A stretch of DNA of 64,000 nt from Poriferisodalis sp965204125 (GTDB taxonomy: Bacteria > Actinomycetota > Acidimicrobiia > Acidimicrobiales > Poriferisodalaceae). How positions within the stretch are numbered: position 1 is the first letter of the stretch; every line of letters starts with the position of its first letter. Location of the stretch: contig NZ_OZ241968.1 in assembly GCF_965204125.1 (NCBI RefSeq), positions 992,001 through 1,056,000 of the forward strand, in the 5' to 3' direction. Positions 31,210-40,250 of the stretch are shown here, piece after piece. The notes beneath the pieces are model-generated. The model worked only from the letters and a program-made list of their open reading frames with translations. It ran no database searches and was not told the origin of the DNA. Position numbers and translations under genes: made by a program.

Positions 31210-31884
31210 GTGCCGCAGTTGCGTGAGACCACGGCCAGCCGTCTGACGTCGGAGTTCGTGGGGACGGGGTTCCTGCTGCTCAGCGTGGTGGGCTCGGGGA
31301 TCATGGCCGAGCGGCTCAGCCCGAACGACGTGGGGCTGCAGCTGCTCGAGAACTCGATTGCCACCGCCGGTGCGCTGACGTGTTTGATCCTGCTGTTCGG
31401 GTCGACATCGGGGGCGCACTTCAACCCGGCGGTGACGCTGTGGGCGCGCCTCGCCGGCGACCTCGACAACCGCATGGCCGGGCTGTACGTGGTGGTGCAG
31501 GTGGTCGGCGGGATCCTGGGCGTCATGGCTGCCAACGTGATCTTCGAGCTCGACGCCGTGTTCTGGTCGACCAAGGACCGGATGAGCGGGGCCGCCTTCG
31601 GTTCGGAGATCATTGCCACGTTCGGGCTGGTGATCGTCATCATCGGCGTGGTGCGCTCGGGCAAGACCCAGTTCGTGGCGTTCGCCGTGGCGGCCTACAT
31701 CGGCGGGGCCTACTTCTTCACGTCCTCCACCAGCTTCGCCAACCCGGCGGTGACCGTTGGTCGCATGTTCTCCGACACGTTCGCCGGCATTGCCCCGGCC
31801 AGCGCGCCGCTGTTCATCGTGGCGCAGTTCATCGGGGCCCTCTGCGCCATCGGCGTGGCCCAGGTGACCCATCCGTCCCGCTGA
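31210..31884 (+). CDS. MIP family channel (aquaporin/glycerol facilitator)
   Basis: 224 residues from a GTG at 31210; an upstream ATG at 31147 would add a non-hydrophobic leader, so it is less likely. Six membrane helices and both half-helices are visible, with intact NPA boxes in SGAHFNPAVTLWAR (near residue 72) and SFANPAVTVGRMF (near 181); Arg after the second NPA is the selectivity-filter arginine. MIP channels pass water or small neutral solutes, including arsenite and glycerol. No solute-specific genes adjoin it, so the substrate cannot be named. Confidence 0.9.
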   Translation: MPQLRETTASRLTSEFVGTGFLLLSVVGSGIMAERLSPNDVGLQLLENSIATAGALTCLILLFGSTSGAHFNPAVTLWARLAGDLDNRMAGLYVVVQVVGGILGVMAANVIFELDAVFWSTKDRMSGAAFGSEIIATFGLVIVIIGVVRSGKTQFVAFAVAAYIGGAYFFTSSTSFANPAVTVGRMFSDTFAGIAPASAPLFIVAQFIGALCAIGVAQVTHPSR

Positions 31885-31891
31885 GCCGGCT

Positions 31892-31923
31892 GCAGCTGCG
31901 GGCCGAGGGGCCCGTAGGGCTGC
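31892..31923. terminator. Probable bidirectional terminator between convergent genes
   Basis: CGGGCC (31899-31904) pairs with GGCCCG (31909-31914) around GAGG, extended by an outer GCAGC/GCTGC pair (31892-31896 with 31919-31923). It fills the 41-nt gap between the channel gene and hemB, which converge. There is no T-run. Confidence 0.5.
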
Positions 31924-31925
31924 GG

Positions 31926-32906
31926 CTACTGCAGGGTTTCGGCGAACTCTCTTGCGAGGTAGGTGAGGGTCAAGTCGGCACCGGCCCGCTTGATGGCCGT
32001 GAGGTGCTCGACCGCCGTGGCCGCCCCGTCGATCCAGCCGTTCGCAGCGGCCGCCTTGAGCATGGCGTACTCGCCCGACACGTGGTACGCCGCCAGCGGC
32101 AGGTCGAAGCGAGCCCGGGCCGCAGCGATCACATCGAGATACGCCAGCGCCGGCTTCACCATGATGATGTCGGCGCCCTCGGCAATGTCCAGCTCGATCT
32201 CGGCCATGGCCTCGCGGGCGTTGGCGGGGTCTTGCTGGTAGCCCTTGCGGTTGCCCCCGCCGGCGATGGTGACGTCGACAGCGTCGCGGAACGGCCCGTA
32301 CTCGGCCGAGGCGTACTTCGCCGAGTAGGCCATGATCGGCAGGTGCTCGTAGCCGTTGGCGTCGAGCACCTGGCGGATCGCTGCGACCTGGCCGTCCATC
32401 ATTCCCGAGGGGCCCACCATGTCGGCACCGGCCTCGGCCTGGGCCAGCGCCACACGCTGGTACAGCTCGAGCGTCGCGTCGTTGTCGACTTCGCCGTTGT
32501 CGGTCACCACGCCGCAGTGGCCGTGGTCGGTGTACTCGTCGACGCACAGGTCGGCGATGATCGCCAGCTCCGAGCCGTGGTCGTCGCGCAGGTTGCGCAG
32601 TGCCACCTGCACCACGCCGTCGGGGTTCCAAGCCTCGGAGCCCACGGGATCCTTGCGGGCCGGCAAGCCGAACAGGATCACCCCGCTGATGCCGAGGTTG
32701 GCCAGCTCGTTGACTTCTTTGCGCAGCGATTCCTGGCTGTGCTGCACGATGCCGGGCAGCGAGATGATCGGCTGCGGCTCGGCGACATCCTCACGCACGA
32801 ACAGCGGCGCAATGAGATCACTGGGAGTGACGGTTGTCTCCGCAACGAGCCGGCGCAGCGCCGGGGTGCGACGCAACCGACGAAGGCGGCGAGCCGGAAA
32901 GGTCAC
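31926..32906 (-). CDS. hemB: Porphobilinogen synthase (delta-aminolevulinate dehydratase)
   Basis: 326 residues from a GTG at 32906. It condenses two 5-aminolevulinates to porphobilinogen in tetrapyrrole synthesis. The Schiff-base lysines are in IMAYSAKYASAEYG (near residue 198) and ADIIMVKPALAYLD (near 250). The metal-site loop reads DLCVDEYTDHGHCGVV: two of the three cysteines of the zinc type remain and the middle one is Asp. I believe this variant is common in actinobacteria. The gene stands alone and convergent with the MIP channel; haem supply is also relevant to the sdh cytochrome and the haem peroxidase in this window. Confidence 0.96.
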   Translation of the reverse strand: MTFPARRLRRLRRTPALRRLVAETTVTPSDLIAPLFVREDVAEPQPIISLPGIVQHSQESLRKEVNELANLGISGVILFGLPARKDPVGSEAWNPDGVVQVALRNLRDDHGSELAIIADLCVDEYTDHGHCGVVTDNGEVDNDATLELYQRVALAQAEAGADMVGPSGMMDGQVAAIRQVLDANGYEHLPIMAYSAKYASAEYGPFRDAVDVTIAGGGNRKGYQQDPANAREAMAEIELDIAEGADIIMVKPALAYLDVIAAARARFDLPLAAYHVSGEYAMLKAAAANGWIDGAATAVEHLTAIKRAGADLTLTYLAREFAETLQ

Positions 32907-32912
32907 CCCGCC

Positions 32913-32918
32913 ATGCTA
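32913..32918 (-). promoter_or_regulatory. Leaderless-type -10 element of hemB
   Basis: TAGCAT on the minus strand ends 6 nt before the hemB GTG, which has no Shine-Dalgarno sequence. This is the spacing expected if transcription starts at the first base of the start codon. Confidence 0.4.
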
Positions 32919-32997
32919 TTGCGCTGCTGCGCCAGAAGAACCGCCCGAGGGAGGTGCGATTGCCGGCCGGTGGCGTGACATGCGGTAGCGGGCGGCA

Positions 32998-33003
32998 TAG
33001 GTT
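32998..33003 (+). promoter_or_regulatory. Leaderless-type -10 element of the SCP2-like gene
   Basis: TAGGTT ends 7 nt before the GTG at 33011 and there is no Shine-Dalgarno sequence, so the mRNA is probably leaderless. This also favours the GTG at 33011 over that at 33008. Confidence 0.4.
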
Positions 33004-33010
33004 CGCTGTG

Positions 33011-33556
33011 GTGGAGATCGGGTCCGAGGGCTGGTGCACGGCGATGTCCGAGGTGCTGGCGGATGTGAATCTGCCCGAGGTGCGGGCCACGGTGGAGCAG
33101 CGGATCGGCGACGGCAACGGGGGGCCCGTGGTGGCCTACCGGCTGGTGATCGACGGCGGTCGGGCCCATCTGGAGCCAGTGGCGCCCGGTGCCGATTCGG
33201 CGGACGGTGATGGCGAGGGGCACGGCGGGGCCAGCGACGGCGGGCGCGTGCGCATCGGTGATGACGGCGGCGTCGTGGTGATGAGCCAGTCCCGGGAGAC
33301 GGCAGAGGCCGTGCGCCGGGGTGAGATGGGTGCGCTGGCCGCCTTGCAGGCCGGACTCATCAAGGTGAGCGGTGATGTGCGGGTGCTGATTGCGGCTTCT
33401 GAAGCGTTGGCGCTTGTGAACACGGCGCTGGGGCGAGCGCTCGCCGAGGAGGAAGGCAATGCTTCGGGCGGCGGTGCCGGTGAGACTGACGGCGCCGACG
33501 GCGGCGGGACGGGCAGCGCTGGCGACGCAGCTGAAGACGGCAACGGCGGGGGCTGA
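33011..33556 (+). CDS. SCP2 sterol-carrier-like domain protein
   Basis: 181 residues from a GTG at 33011. The N-terminus GSEGWCTAMSEVLADVNLPE, the middle strand VVAYRLVIDGGRAHLEPV and the segment AVRRGEMGALAALQAGLIKV, then SGDVRVLIAASEALALV, match the SCP2-like fold, which binds lipids or acyl chains in a hydrophobic tunnel. Actinobacteria carry many such single-domain proteins. The last 35 residues are a Gly/Ala/Asp-rich disordered tail. It is separated by only 6 nt from the DNA glycosylase gene, so they are probably co-transcribed. Confidence 0.72.
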   Translation: MEIGSEGWCTAMSEVLADVNLPEVRATVEQRIGDGNGGPVVAYRLVIDGGRAHLEPVAPGADSADGDGEGHGGASDGGRVRIGDDGGVVVMSQSRETAEAVRRGEMGALAALQAGLIKVSGDVRVLIAASEALALVNTALGRALAEEEGNASGGGAGETDGADGGGTGSAGDAAEDGNGGG

Positions 33557-33562
33557 CGACTC

Positions 33563-34423
33563 GTGCCGGAGATCCCGGAAATCCGGGCGCATGCTGAACG
33601 ACTGGAAGCGCTCGCTGCCGGCGAGGTGCTGAAGCGGGTGGAGCCGCTGTCGTTCACTGCGCTCAAGACCGCGAGCCCGTCACCGAATGACGCCATCGGC
33701 TGGCCGTTGCGCAGTGTCGGCCAGAGGGCCAAGTTCTTGCTGCTGCGGTTCGCTCCCCCGTCGCAGGATGGGTTGACGTTCGTGGTGCATCTCATGCAGG
33801 GCGGGCGGCTGCGGGTGCTGCAGCCCGACGCCAAGCGGCCCCGCCGGCCTCGTGACGGGCTGGCCCGGTTCGAGTTCGAGAGCGGGCTGGGGCTGCTGCT
33901 CACCGAGCCGGGTACCCAGAAGCGGGCCGGCGTGTGGGTCATCGCCGGCGATCCGGCCGAGGCCGAACCGCTCACCCGCCTGGGGCCCGAAGCCACCGAC
34001 ATCGACGCCGCAGGCATGGCCGAACTCATGGCGGCGCATCCAGCCCGCCTGCACAACTTCCTGCGCGACCAGCGAGTGATCTCGGGCCTCGGACGGCGGC
34101 TGGCCAACGAGATCTGCCACCGGGCCAAGCTGTCGCCGTTCGCACCCACCGGCCGGATGGATACCGAGGGCGTCGAGGCAGTCGTGGCCGCGATCGGCGC
34201 CGTGGTCGACGACTCGCTGGCCGCCGAGCGGCAACTTCCCGAGATGAGCCGGTCGGCCGAACGGCCCTCGGCAGTACACAGCCGCACGGGCGAGCCGTGC
34301 CCGCTCTGCGGCGACGTGGTGCGGGCCGTCGAGTACCGCGATTACTCGGTCAACTACTGCGCCGGCTGCCAGACCAGCGGCCGGGTGCTGGCCGACAACA
34401 CCACCAGCAAGTTCCTCCGCTGA
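33563..34423 (+). CDS. Formamidopyrimidine-DNA glycosylase family (Fpg/Nei) protein
   Basis: 286 residues from a GTG at 33563. The mature N-terminus P-E of the MPEIPEIRAHAERL start provides the catalytic proline and glutamate of this family, which excises oxidised bases and nicks DNA. The H2TH region is visible around RLHNFLRDQRVISGLGRRLANE (split here by helix boundaries), and the C-terminal zinc finger is intact: CPLCGD, then YCAGCQT. The second residue pair differs slightly from the common MPELPEVE. The assignment between Fpg and Nei types is not possible by eye. Confidence 0.88.
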   Translation: MPEIPEIRAHAERLEALAAGEVLKRVEPLSFTALKTASPSPNDAIGWPLRSVGQRAKFLLLRFAPPSQDGLTFVVHLMQGGRLRVLQPDAKRPRRPRDGLARFEFESGLGLLLTEPGTQKRAGVWVIAGDPAEAEPLTRLGPEATDIDAAGMAELMAAHPARLHNFLRDQRVISGLGRRLANEICHRAKLSPFAPTGRMDTEGVEAVVAAIGAVVDDSLAAERQLPEMSRSAERPSAVHSRTGEPCPLCGDVVRAVEYRDYSVNYCAGCQTSGRVLADNTTSKFLR

Positions 34424-34438
34424 TGCCCTGACCGCATT

Positions 34439-34480
34439 CGCACGACTGGCCAGTTCACATCGGGAACGCGACGTCGTGCG
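34439..34480. repeat. 8-bp inverted repeat after the glycosylase gene
   Basis: CGCACGAC (34439-34446) and GTCGTGCG (34473-34480) are perfect inverted copies 26 nt apart, in the 193-nt gap before the nitroreductase gene. It could be a terminator stem or an operator. The rest of the gap holds only the GGAG site before 34617. Confidence 0.35.
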
Positions 34481-34616
34481 AGCACATGTCAACGCAACAT
34501 CAGCGACCACTTCCAAGCGGGCGTGAACGGCCCGGTACGCCCGACAGGCGCCGGTTACTCTGCTGCGGGACATCGGCGCCAACAACCCCGCCGAGCACGA
34601 CCGAACGGAGCACAAG

Positions 34617-35285
34617 ATGAGCGATGCTGGGATCAAGCTGGGCCTGTCGGCCGACGAGGTGCTGCAGTCCACCCGGGCCGTGCGCAAGCGGCTCGACTTC
34701 GACCGGCCGGTGCCCGAATCGGTGCTGCGGGAGTGCGTCGAGATCGCCGTGCAGGCGCCGACGGGTTCCAACATGCAGGGCTGGCACTTCGTGTTCGTCA
34801 CCGAGCGCGACAAGATCGAGGCCATCTCGGCGCTCTACAAGCAGGGCTTCGACGCCTACCGCAACAGCCCCATGTACGCGGGCCGGGTGGGCTCGGGTCT
34901 CGGCGCCCAGCGAGAGGCGCAGCAGGCCCGGGTGACCTCATCGGCGGAGTTCCTGTCGCAGAACATGCACCGCAGCCCGGTGCTGTTCCTGCCCTGCATC
35001 ACCGGCCGCACCGACGATGCCCGCATGATGGTGGGCCAGGCCGGCTCGATCATCCCCGCGGCGTGGAGCTTCATGCTGGCCGCCCGCGAGCGGGGCCTCG
35101 GCACCTGCTGGACCACCCTGCACCTCGGCTATGAGCGCGAGGCCGCGGAGATCCTGGGCATCCCGTATGACAATGTGCGCCAGTACGCGCTGAGCCCGGT
35201 GGCCTACACCGTGGGCACCGACTTCAAGCTGGCCACCCGCACCGATCTCGACTCGGTGATGAGCTGGAACTCCTGGAGCCGCTGA
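34617..35285 (+). CDS. Nitroreductase family protein
   Basis: 222 residues, ATG with GGAG 8 nt upstream. The FMN-binding start TRAVRKRLDFDRPVPESVL and the segment EIAVQAPTGSNMQGWHFVFV (near residue 42) are characteristic, as is IPAAWSFMLAARERGLGTCW near 146. Such enzymes use NAD(P)H and FMN to reduce nitro groups, quinones or enones. It is followed after one base by an SDR enzyme and then by another, so the three probably form a redox operon acting on an unknown organic substrate. Confidence 0.9.
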   Translation: MSDAGIKLGLSADEVLQSTRAVRKRLDFDRPVPESVLRECVEIAVQAPTGSNMQGWHFVFVTERDKIEAISALYKQGFDAYRNSPMYAGRVGSGLGAQREAQQARVTSSAEFLSQNMHRSPVLFLPCITGRTDDARMMVGQAGSIIPAAWSFMLAARERGLGTCWTTLHLGYEREAAEILGIPYDNVRQYALSPVAYTVGTDFKLATRTDLDSVMSWNSWSR

Positions 35286-35286
35286 G

Positions 35287-36069
35287 ATGGCTGGCACCTC
35301 GAACGCGGCGCTGTTCGACCTGTCGGGCCGGGTGGCGGTGGTCACCGGCGGGTCGCGCGGGCTGGGCCGCGAGATGGTGCTCGCGTTCGCCCGGGCCGGC
35401 GCCGATGTGGTGATCGCCTCGCGCAAGCTCGACAACTGCGAGGCGCTGGCCGCCGAGGTGCGTGATACCACCGGGCAGCAGGCGCTGGCGGTGGAGTGCC
35501 ACGTGGGCTACTGGGACCAGAACGACGCCCTGTGCGAGCGGGTCTATGACGAGTTCGGCCACTGCGAGGTGCTGGTGAACAACGCCGGCCTGTCACCGCT
35601 GTACCCGTCGCTGTACGAGGTGTCCGAGGGGCTGTTCGACAAGGTGATCGACGTGAACCTCAAGGGGCCGTTCCGGGCCTCGGCGGTGTTCGGCAAGCGC
35701 ATGTACGAAGCGGGCGGCGGCTCGATCATCAACGTGAGCTCGGTGGCGGCCGTGGCGCCCTCGCCCAACGAGACGGCCTACGGGGCCGCCAAGGCGGGCA
35801 TCCACGCCATCACGCAGTCGTTCGCCCGGGAGTATGCGCCCCGCGTGCGGGTGAACTGCATCATGCCCGGACCGTTCCTCACTGACATCTCCAAGGCCTG
35901 GGACATGGACGCGTTCAACGAGCGGGCCGAGAACGAGATCGCACTGGGCCGCGGCGGCGAGGCCGACGAGGTGGTCGGCGCAGCGCTCTATTTCGCCTCA
36001 GAGGCGTCGAGCTACACCACCGGCTCGGTGCTCAAGATCGACGGCGGCACCGCCTGGCAAACCGGCTGA
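35287..36069 (+). CDS. Short-chain dehydrogenase/reductase
   Basis: 260 residues, ATG one base after the nitroreductase stop. Classical SDR features: the cofactor motif VTGGSRGLGREM near residue 20, VLVNNAGLSPLY near 98, the catalytic Ser in IINVSSVAAVAP, and the Tyr-x3-Lys in TAYGAAKAGIHAI near 163. The C-terminus KIDGGTAW is typical. Arg/Lys residues after the second strand (ASRKLDN) suggest NADP(H). Substrate unknown. Confidence 0.9.
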   Translation: MAGTSNAALFDLSGRVAVVTGGSRGLGREMVLAFARAGADVVIASRKLDNCEALAAEVRDTTGQQALAVECHVGYWDQNDALCERVYDEFGHCEVLVNNAGLSPLYPSLYEVSEGLFDKVIDVNLKGPFRASAVFGKRMYEAGGGSIINVSSVAAVAPSPNETAYGAAKAGIHAITQSFAREYAPRVRVNCIMPGPFLTDISKAWDMDAFNERAENEIALGRGGEADEVVGAALYFASEASSYTTGSVLKIDGGTAWQTG

Positions 36070-36115
36070 CCGCAGCCGCACACCGCAGACAACCGAATTC
36101 ACGAGGAGACTCGCC

Positions 36116-36904
36116 ATGGGGACGACGAAGCGACTGTCGACATTGAACCGGTCGATCGAGGGCCGGGTGGCGCTGATCACCGGCGCCGGCATGGGCCAAG
36201 GCCGGGCGACAGCGCACCTGTTCGCCGATGAGGGGGCGCACGTTGCGGTCACCGACCTGGGCCAGGCCGAGGTGGACGCCGTAGTGGCCGAGATCAACGA
36301 CGCTGGCGGCTCAGCGGCGGGCTGGACGATGGACGTGGCCAACCGCGACCGCGTCAACCAGGTCACGAACGAGGTGGCCGAGCGGTTCGGCGGCATCGAC
36401 CACGTCATCAACAACGCCGGCATCTCGCGCTTCTCGCCGATCGATGCCGAGGAGTACGAGGACAACTGGGCCATCTCGCTCGAGGTGCTGCTGACGGCGC
36501 ACACCTACACCGTGCGGGCGGCGCTGCCGTACCTGCGCCAGTCCGATGCGGCCCGCATCGTCAACATCGCCTCCACCGAGGGCTGGGGCGCCACCAAGTT
36601 CGGCTCGCCCTACACGGCCGCCAAGCACGGCGTGATCGGGCTCACCAAGTCGCTGGCGGTGGAGCTGGGCCGCGAGGGCATCACGGTGAACTGCATCTGC
36701 CCCGGGCCGATCCGCACGGCCATGACGGCGGAGATATCCGAGGAGCACAAGACGATCTTCGCCAAGCGCCGCACCGCCCTCGGCCGCTACGCCGAGCCTG
36801 AGGAAGTGGCGCACGGCACGCTCAACTTCTGCCTTCCTGCCAGCCAGTACATGACCGGCGCCGTGCTCCCCGTAGACGGCGGCCTGCTCATCAAGAACGC
36901 CTGA
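36116..36904 (+). CDS. Short-chain dehydrogenase/reductase
   Basis: 262 residues, ATG with GAGGAG 8 nt upstream. It has the cofactor motif ITGAGMGQGRATAHLF near residue 22, VINNAGISRFSP near 98, the catalytic Ser in IVNIASTEGWGA and the Tyr-x3-Lys in SPYTAAKHGVIGL near 163. An Asp at the end of the second strand (VAVTDLGQ) suggests NAD(H). It is only moderately similar to the preceding SDR, so this is not a recent duplicate. It is the last gene of the probable three-gene redox operon. Confidence 0.9.
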   Translation: MGTTKRLSTLNRSIEGRVALITGAGMGQGRATAHLFADEGAHVAVTDLGQAEVDAVVAEINDAGGSAAGWTMDVANRDRVNQVTNEVAERFGGIDHVINNAGISRFSPIDAEEYEDNWAISLEVLLTAHTYTVRAALPYLRQSDAARIVNIASTEGWGATKFGSPYTAAKHGVIGLTKSLAVELGREGITVNCICPGPIRTAMTAEISEEHKTIFAKRRTALGRYAEPEEVAHGTLNFCLPASQYMTGAVLPVDGGLLIKNA

Positions 36905-36912
36905 CGGCCGCA

Positions 36913-36931
36913 CCCGGCTGAGATCAGCGGG
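36913..36931. terminator. Hairpin between convergent genes
   Basis: CCC(G)GCTG and CAGCGGG pair with one bulged base around AGAT, inside the 58-nt gap between the SDR gene and the convergent CWB2/peptidase gene, so it may serve both. Confidence 0.4.
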
Positions 36932-36962
36932 CGCAACTCCCTCGGGGCACAGGACTCGGGGC

Positions 36963-39900
36963 TCAACCTGCGTCGTTGCGCCGAATAGAAACAGTGTGGC
37001 GTTCGCCGTCATCGCCGGTCACGGTGATCGTGTAGCCGCGAACGGTCAGTGACTCGCCTTCAGTCAGGATCGGATGACGTCCGACGCGGCCGTCGCCCCG
37101 GTCGCCGGCAATCTTCACCGGCAGGTCACCGCCGCTCGTGGCTGTCTCGACGGTGTACACCACCACTCCCTCGTCGATGAGATTTGGCCTGCTGACCTCA
37201 AAACCGTTCGACGCGGTGTACTCCTCGTTGCGGTCGTAACCGAGACGGCGCCGTGACTCGACCACGATGACATCGAGGAAATTGAGCGGGATCACAGCCA
37301 GGGCCACTTCGTCACCTGGACGCGCGATCGGTGCCAGCTCCACACGAGCCTTGGCGTCAGTGACGCACTGCACCTGGCTCGCATCCAGCCAATCGAGCTG
37401 CCATCGACTCCATCCGAGCATCTCGGCCATCTGCAGGCCAGTCGTGTACGCAGTGTGGAAGCCGTCCTTGTGGTTCCAACTCGGGTACATGAGCCTGTCA
37501 TCTCGCTCATGGGTCAAGTAGCTCGTCTCCAAGCCCATCAACCCCCAGTTCGTCGCCACCCTCCACTGGCCAGCCGGCGCCGGCGAGTGATCGAGCCTGG
37601 TGTCGTCATAGGCATAGAGGTCGTCTAGTCCGAGCAGGTGAGCAAGTTCGTGCGCTCCGAGGCGACCCCACTGGCCGGGCCGTCCCCGGTCACTTCCGAA
37701 GTACGTGTTGACACGCGCCGACATGACCTCTACGCCGTCCACTTCGTGCCTTCCTCCCGCGTTGCCGCCGCCGAAGCGGCTGCTCGGAAACACCGTCAGC
37801 ACGGCGGGGGTGGTGGAGAAGTCGAAGAACTCATCCGCCAGCGAGATCGCGTGCGCCGAAGCTCGTATTGCCAACCCCGGACTGCCACGTGCCCCGACAT
37901 CGATGTAGTGGGGGGTTGCCTCCTCGGCTCGCAACCACCGATGCAAGGGAATCCACTCAATATCCAGCTTTCCGTAACTCGCCGACTCCAGGTAACGCTC
38001 CAGCCGCGGGAGGCTGTGCTCGAGCTCGTCGTGGGTGCTGTAGGTCGCCTGCGCGTTGGGGAAGTCCATGAACAACAGCGCTACACGAAGCGTTCCGGTC
38101 GTCGGCACCTCGGATTGGATCGGAAATCCCGTAGTGGTGAGACCAGGCGCGCGTGGTCGGCACGCCGATTCGGTGCTCAACTGTCCAGCGCCCGCGCCTG
38201 CGACATAGACGCGACGCTCACCTCCGTCCCGCACCGAGTACAGAAGGAGCTGGCCGTCGGGTGACCAGTCCACCGCCGGCACGCTGCCGGTCACTTCAGC
38301 CACGAGCTCGTGCCGCGACCCCTCAACTTCGGCAACCATCACCCGTCTCTGGGTCGGCTTCGTGTGGTCGTAGCGGACGTAGGCGATCCGGCGCCCGTCC
38401 GGCGACCACGACAGTCCGCCGAGGCCGCTGGCACCTGCGAGCACCGTTCGTGTGCTCGAGCCGTCCACTGTCAACAACACCAAGGCGCTCCCCTGCACAA
38501 ATGCGATCTGTGACCCGTCGGGCGACCACGCCAGCCGATTTCCCACGACAGCGCCAATGACGGCTGATGACTGAGTGCGACCGCCACGATCCATCGTGAC
38601 AATGGATGCCTCGACGGTGAACAGGGCGGTCCCCCCACGGGAAACCGGGAGTTCTTCCTGTCGTGTCCGGACATATGCGATCGTCTCGCCGTCGGGCGAC
38701 CACGTCGGCGCATAATCTCGGAATTGCCCGTCGGTCAATTGTGTGCGGCGGCTGCCGTCTGCGTTGGCCGTCCAGATGTGCGCGAGGTAGCCCTTGGTAC
38801 CGTCTTCACGTTGGACATAGGCAATCTGGCTGCCGTCCGGCGACCACACGGCCGAACGCAAAGACAGGCCGATGTCAGGGTCATGGAGGAGGCTCGTCGG
38901 CTCAGAACCGTCCTGCTTGGCGTTCCACAGCGAAGAACTCAGGACGTAGTGGATCTCTTCACAGTCCGACGACCAGGCTGCGCGTTCGGCACTTCGGGAA
39001 TCAAGCAACTGACGGGGGGGATCGGTGATCCTGCCGCCGCAAGTTCCGGGCGGCAGCACAGCACGAACAAGACCCGACGGATCGGTGGAGTCATCGTCCT
39101 CGACGTCGTCGCCCGACTCGCCTCGCAGGTAGGCGTCGAGGGCGGTCTGGGCTACGGCGGCTTCGCCGCCGAACACCAGCAGCTCGATGGTGGCATCAGC
39201 GCCGAGCGAGGCTCGGATGCCGTCGAGGTGCGCAGCGGTGTCGGGCGGCACGGTGGCCGGCTCGGTCAGCAGCAGCGGCGCGCAGAGGCGCCCGAGCAGC
39301 GGTCCGGCGCCGAACGAGTCGAACGGCACATCGGCCCGGGCCAGGCCCACCCTGCCGCCGGCGAAGCAGCCCCCGCCTGCGGAATCGCCATATCGCTCGG
39401 CCGCGAGCTGCGCCGCTTGCACCGCGGTGTCGAAGCGCGTTGCTCCTGCGAGGCGAGTCACAGACAGGCCGAGCTCTCGCAGCGATGTCTCGACGGTTGC
39501 GGTCAACGCCGCCGTGCCGCCCATCAGCACCACGTGCTCGATGCCGGCCTCGCGCAGGTAGACGGCTGCTTCGGGGTGCAACTCGCCGGGCGGTGTCAGC
39601 AACACGGGATGCGGTCCGTGCGCTGCGAGCGGGCCTGCCACCAGCGCGTCGGCGAACACCTCGCCGCTGGCCACAATCGCCGTGCGGCCCAGTCCCGGCA
39701 TCGTGCCCACCTCGTCGATGCGCCGAGCTGCGGCAGCGCCGGTCGCATACCGATCCAGGCCGGTGACTCGTTGCGCCCGGATGCCGAGATCAGCCAGCCC
39801 GGAGATGACGGCGGGGCCAACGGCGTGCGGTCCGCGATCGGCGCTCACCACGAAGACCTCTGATGCGCCGATGCGCTCGAGGAAGCCAGCGGCGTCATCG

Positions 39901-40208
39901 CGGAGCTCGCCAGGCGGCGTCATCAGCAGCGGTGCATCGATCGATCCCGCAAACGGCGCCGCGACTACAGCATCAAACCAGCTCTCGCCCGATGCCAATA
40001 CGACGGCATCCGGTGGGGCGCTGGCTTGTGCCACGAACTCCTCAGCTACCTCCAGCGAGGTGGCATACCGGTCGGCACCGCCATAGCGATTGACTTCAAC
40101 GCCGGCAAGGTCGCCTGAGGCCGATTCAGCTCCAGCGGTCACGGGCAGCGTCAGCACGCCGCTCACTGCAGTTGCGACGGCCGCCATCGCCGCCAGAAGC
40201 CGACGCAT
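36963..40208 (-). CDS. Secreted CWB2 - PD40 propeller - M6-like metallopeptidase (P3, catalytic site intact)
   Basis: 1081 residues from an ATG at 40208 (MRRLLAAMAAVATAVSGVL signal peptide). Three CWB2 repeats (about 25-370) show YGGADRYATSLEVAEEF, VTGLDRYATGAAAARRI and LAGATRFDTAVQAAQL, with matching LLMTPPGEL and VVLMGGTAAL units. PD40 blades occupy about 390-690 (WSPDGSQIAYVQR, WSPDGETIAYVRT). From about 715 an M6-like peptidase follows: TLRVALLFMDFPNAQATYST, SYGKLDIEWIPLHRW, and the zinc site LGAHELAHLLGLDDLYAYDD with H853, E854, H857 and D863. The C-terminal 60 residues form a beta domain (GESLTVRGYTITVTGDDG). It should be a wall-held extracellular protease. The only complete member of its group in the window with an intact active site. 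Confidence 0.85.
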   Translation of the reverse strand: MRRLLAAMAAVATAVSGVLTLPVTAGAESASGDLAGVEVNRYGGADRYATSLEVAEEFVAQASAPPDAVVLASGESWFDAVVAAPFAGSIDAPLLMTPPGELRDDAAGFLERIGASEVFVVSADRGPHAVGPAVISGLADLGIRAQRVTGLDRYATGAAAARRIDEVGTMPGLGRTAIVASGEVFADALVAGPLAAHGPHPVLLTPPGELHPEAAVYLREAGIEHVVLMGGTAALTATVETSLRELGLSVTRLAGATRFDTAVQAAQLAAERYGDSAGGGCFAGGRVGLARADVPFDSFGAGPLLGRLCAPLLLTEPATVPPDTAAHLDGIRASLGADATIELLVFGGEAAVAQTALDAYLRGESGDDVEDDDSTDPSGLVRAVLPPGTCGGRITDPPRQLLDSRSAERAAWSSDCEEIHYVLSSSLWNAKQDGSEPTSLLHDPDIGLSLRSAVWSPDGSQIAYVQREDGTKGYLAHIWTANADGSRRTQLTDGQFRDYAPTWSPDGETIAYVRTRQEELPVSRGGTALFTVEASIVTMDRGGRTQSSAVIGAVVGNRLAWSPDGSQIAFVQGSALVLLTVDGSSTRTVLAGASGLGGLSWSPDGRRIAYVRYDHTKPTQRRVMVAEVEGSRHELVAEVTGSVPAVDWSPDGQLLLYSVRDGGERRVYVAGAGAGQLSTESACRPRAPGLTTTGFPIQSEVPTTGTLRVALLFMDFPNAQATYSTHDELEHSLPRLERYLESASYGKLDIEWIPLHRWLRAEEATPHYIDVGARGSPGLAIRASAHAISLADEFFDFSTTPAVLTVFPSSRFGGGNAGGRHEVDGVEVMSARVNTYFGSDRGRPGQWGRLGAHELAHLLGLDDLYAYDDTRLDHSPAPAGQWRVATNWGLMGLETSYLTHERDDRLMYPSWNHKDGFHTAYTTGLQMAEMLGWSRWQLDWLDASQVQCVTDAKARVELAPIARPGDEVALAVIPLNFLDVIVVESRRRLGYDRNEEYTASNGFEVSRPNLIDEGVVVYTVETATSGGDLPVKIAGDRGDGRVGRHPILTEGESLTVRGYTITVTGDDGERHTVSIRRNDAG

Positions 40209-40215
40209 GCGCACG

Positions 40216-40221
40216 ACGGTA
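40216..40221 (-). promoter_or_regulatory. Leaderless-type -10 element of P3
   Basis: TACCGT on the minus strand ends 7 nt before the P3 ATG at 40208; no Shine-Dalgarno sequence is present. Three paralogues have a TA-NNNT hexamer at the same distance. Confidence 0.4.
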
Positions 40222-40250
40222 GTCACGTGAGCGTGGCGACCTCACGACTT

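Noticed and set aside
32834..33010. N-terminal extension of the SCP2-like protein
   Set aside because: The added sequence overlaps the start of hemB in antisense, is not protein-like, and the TAGGTT/GTG arrangement supports the later start.
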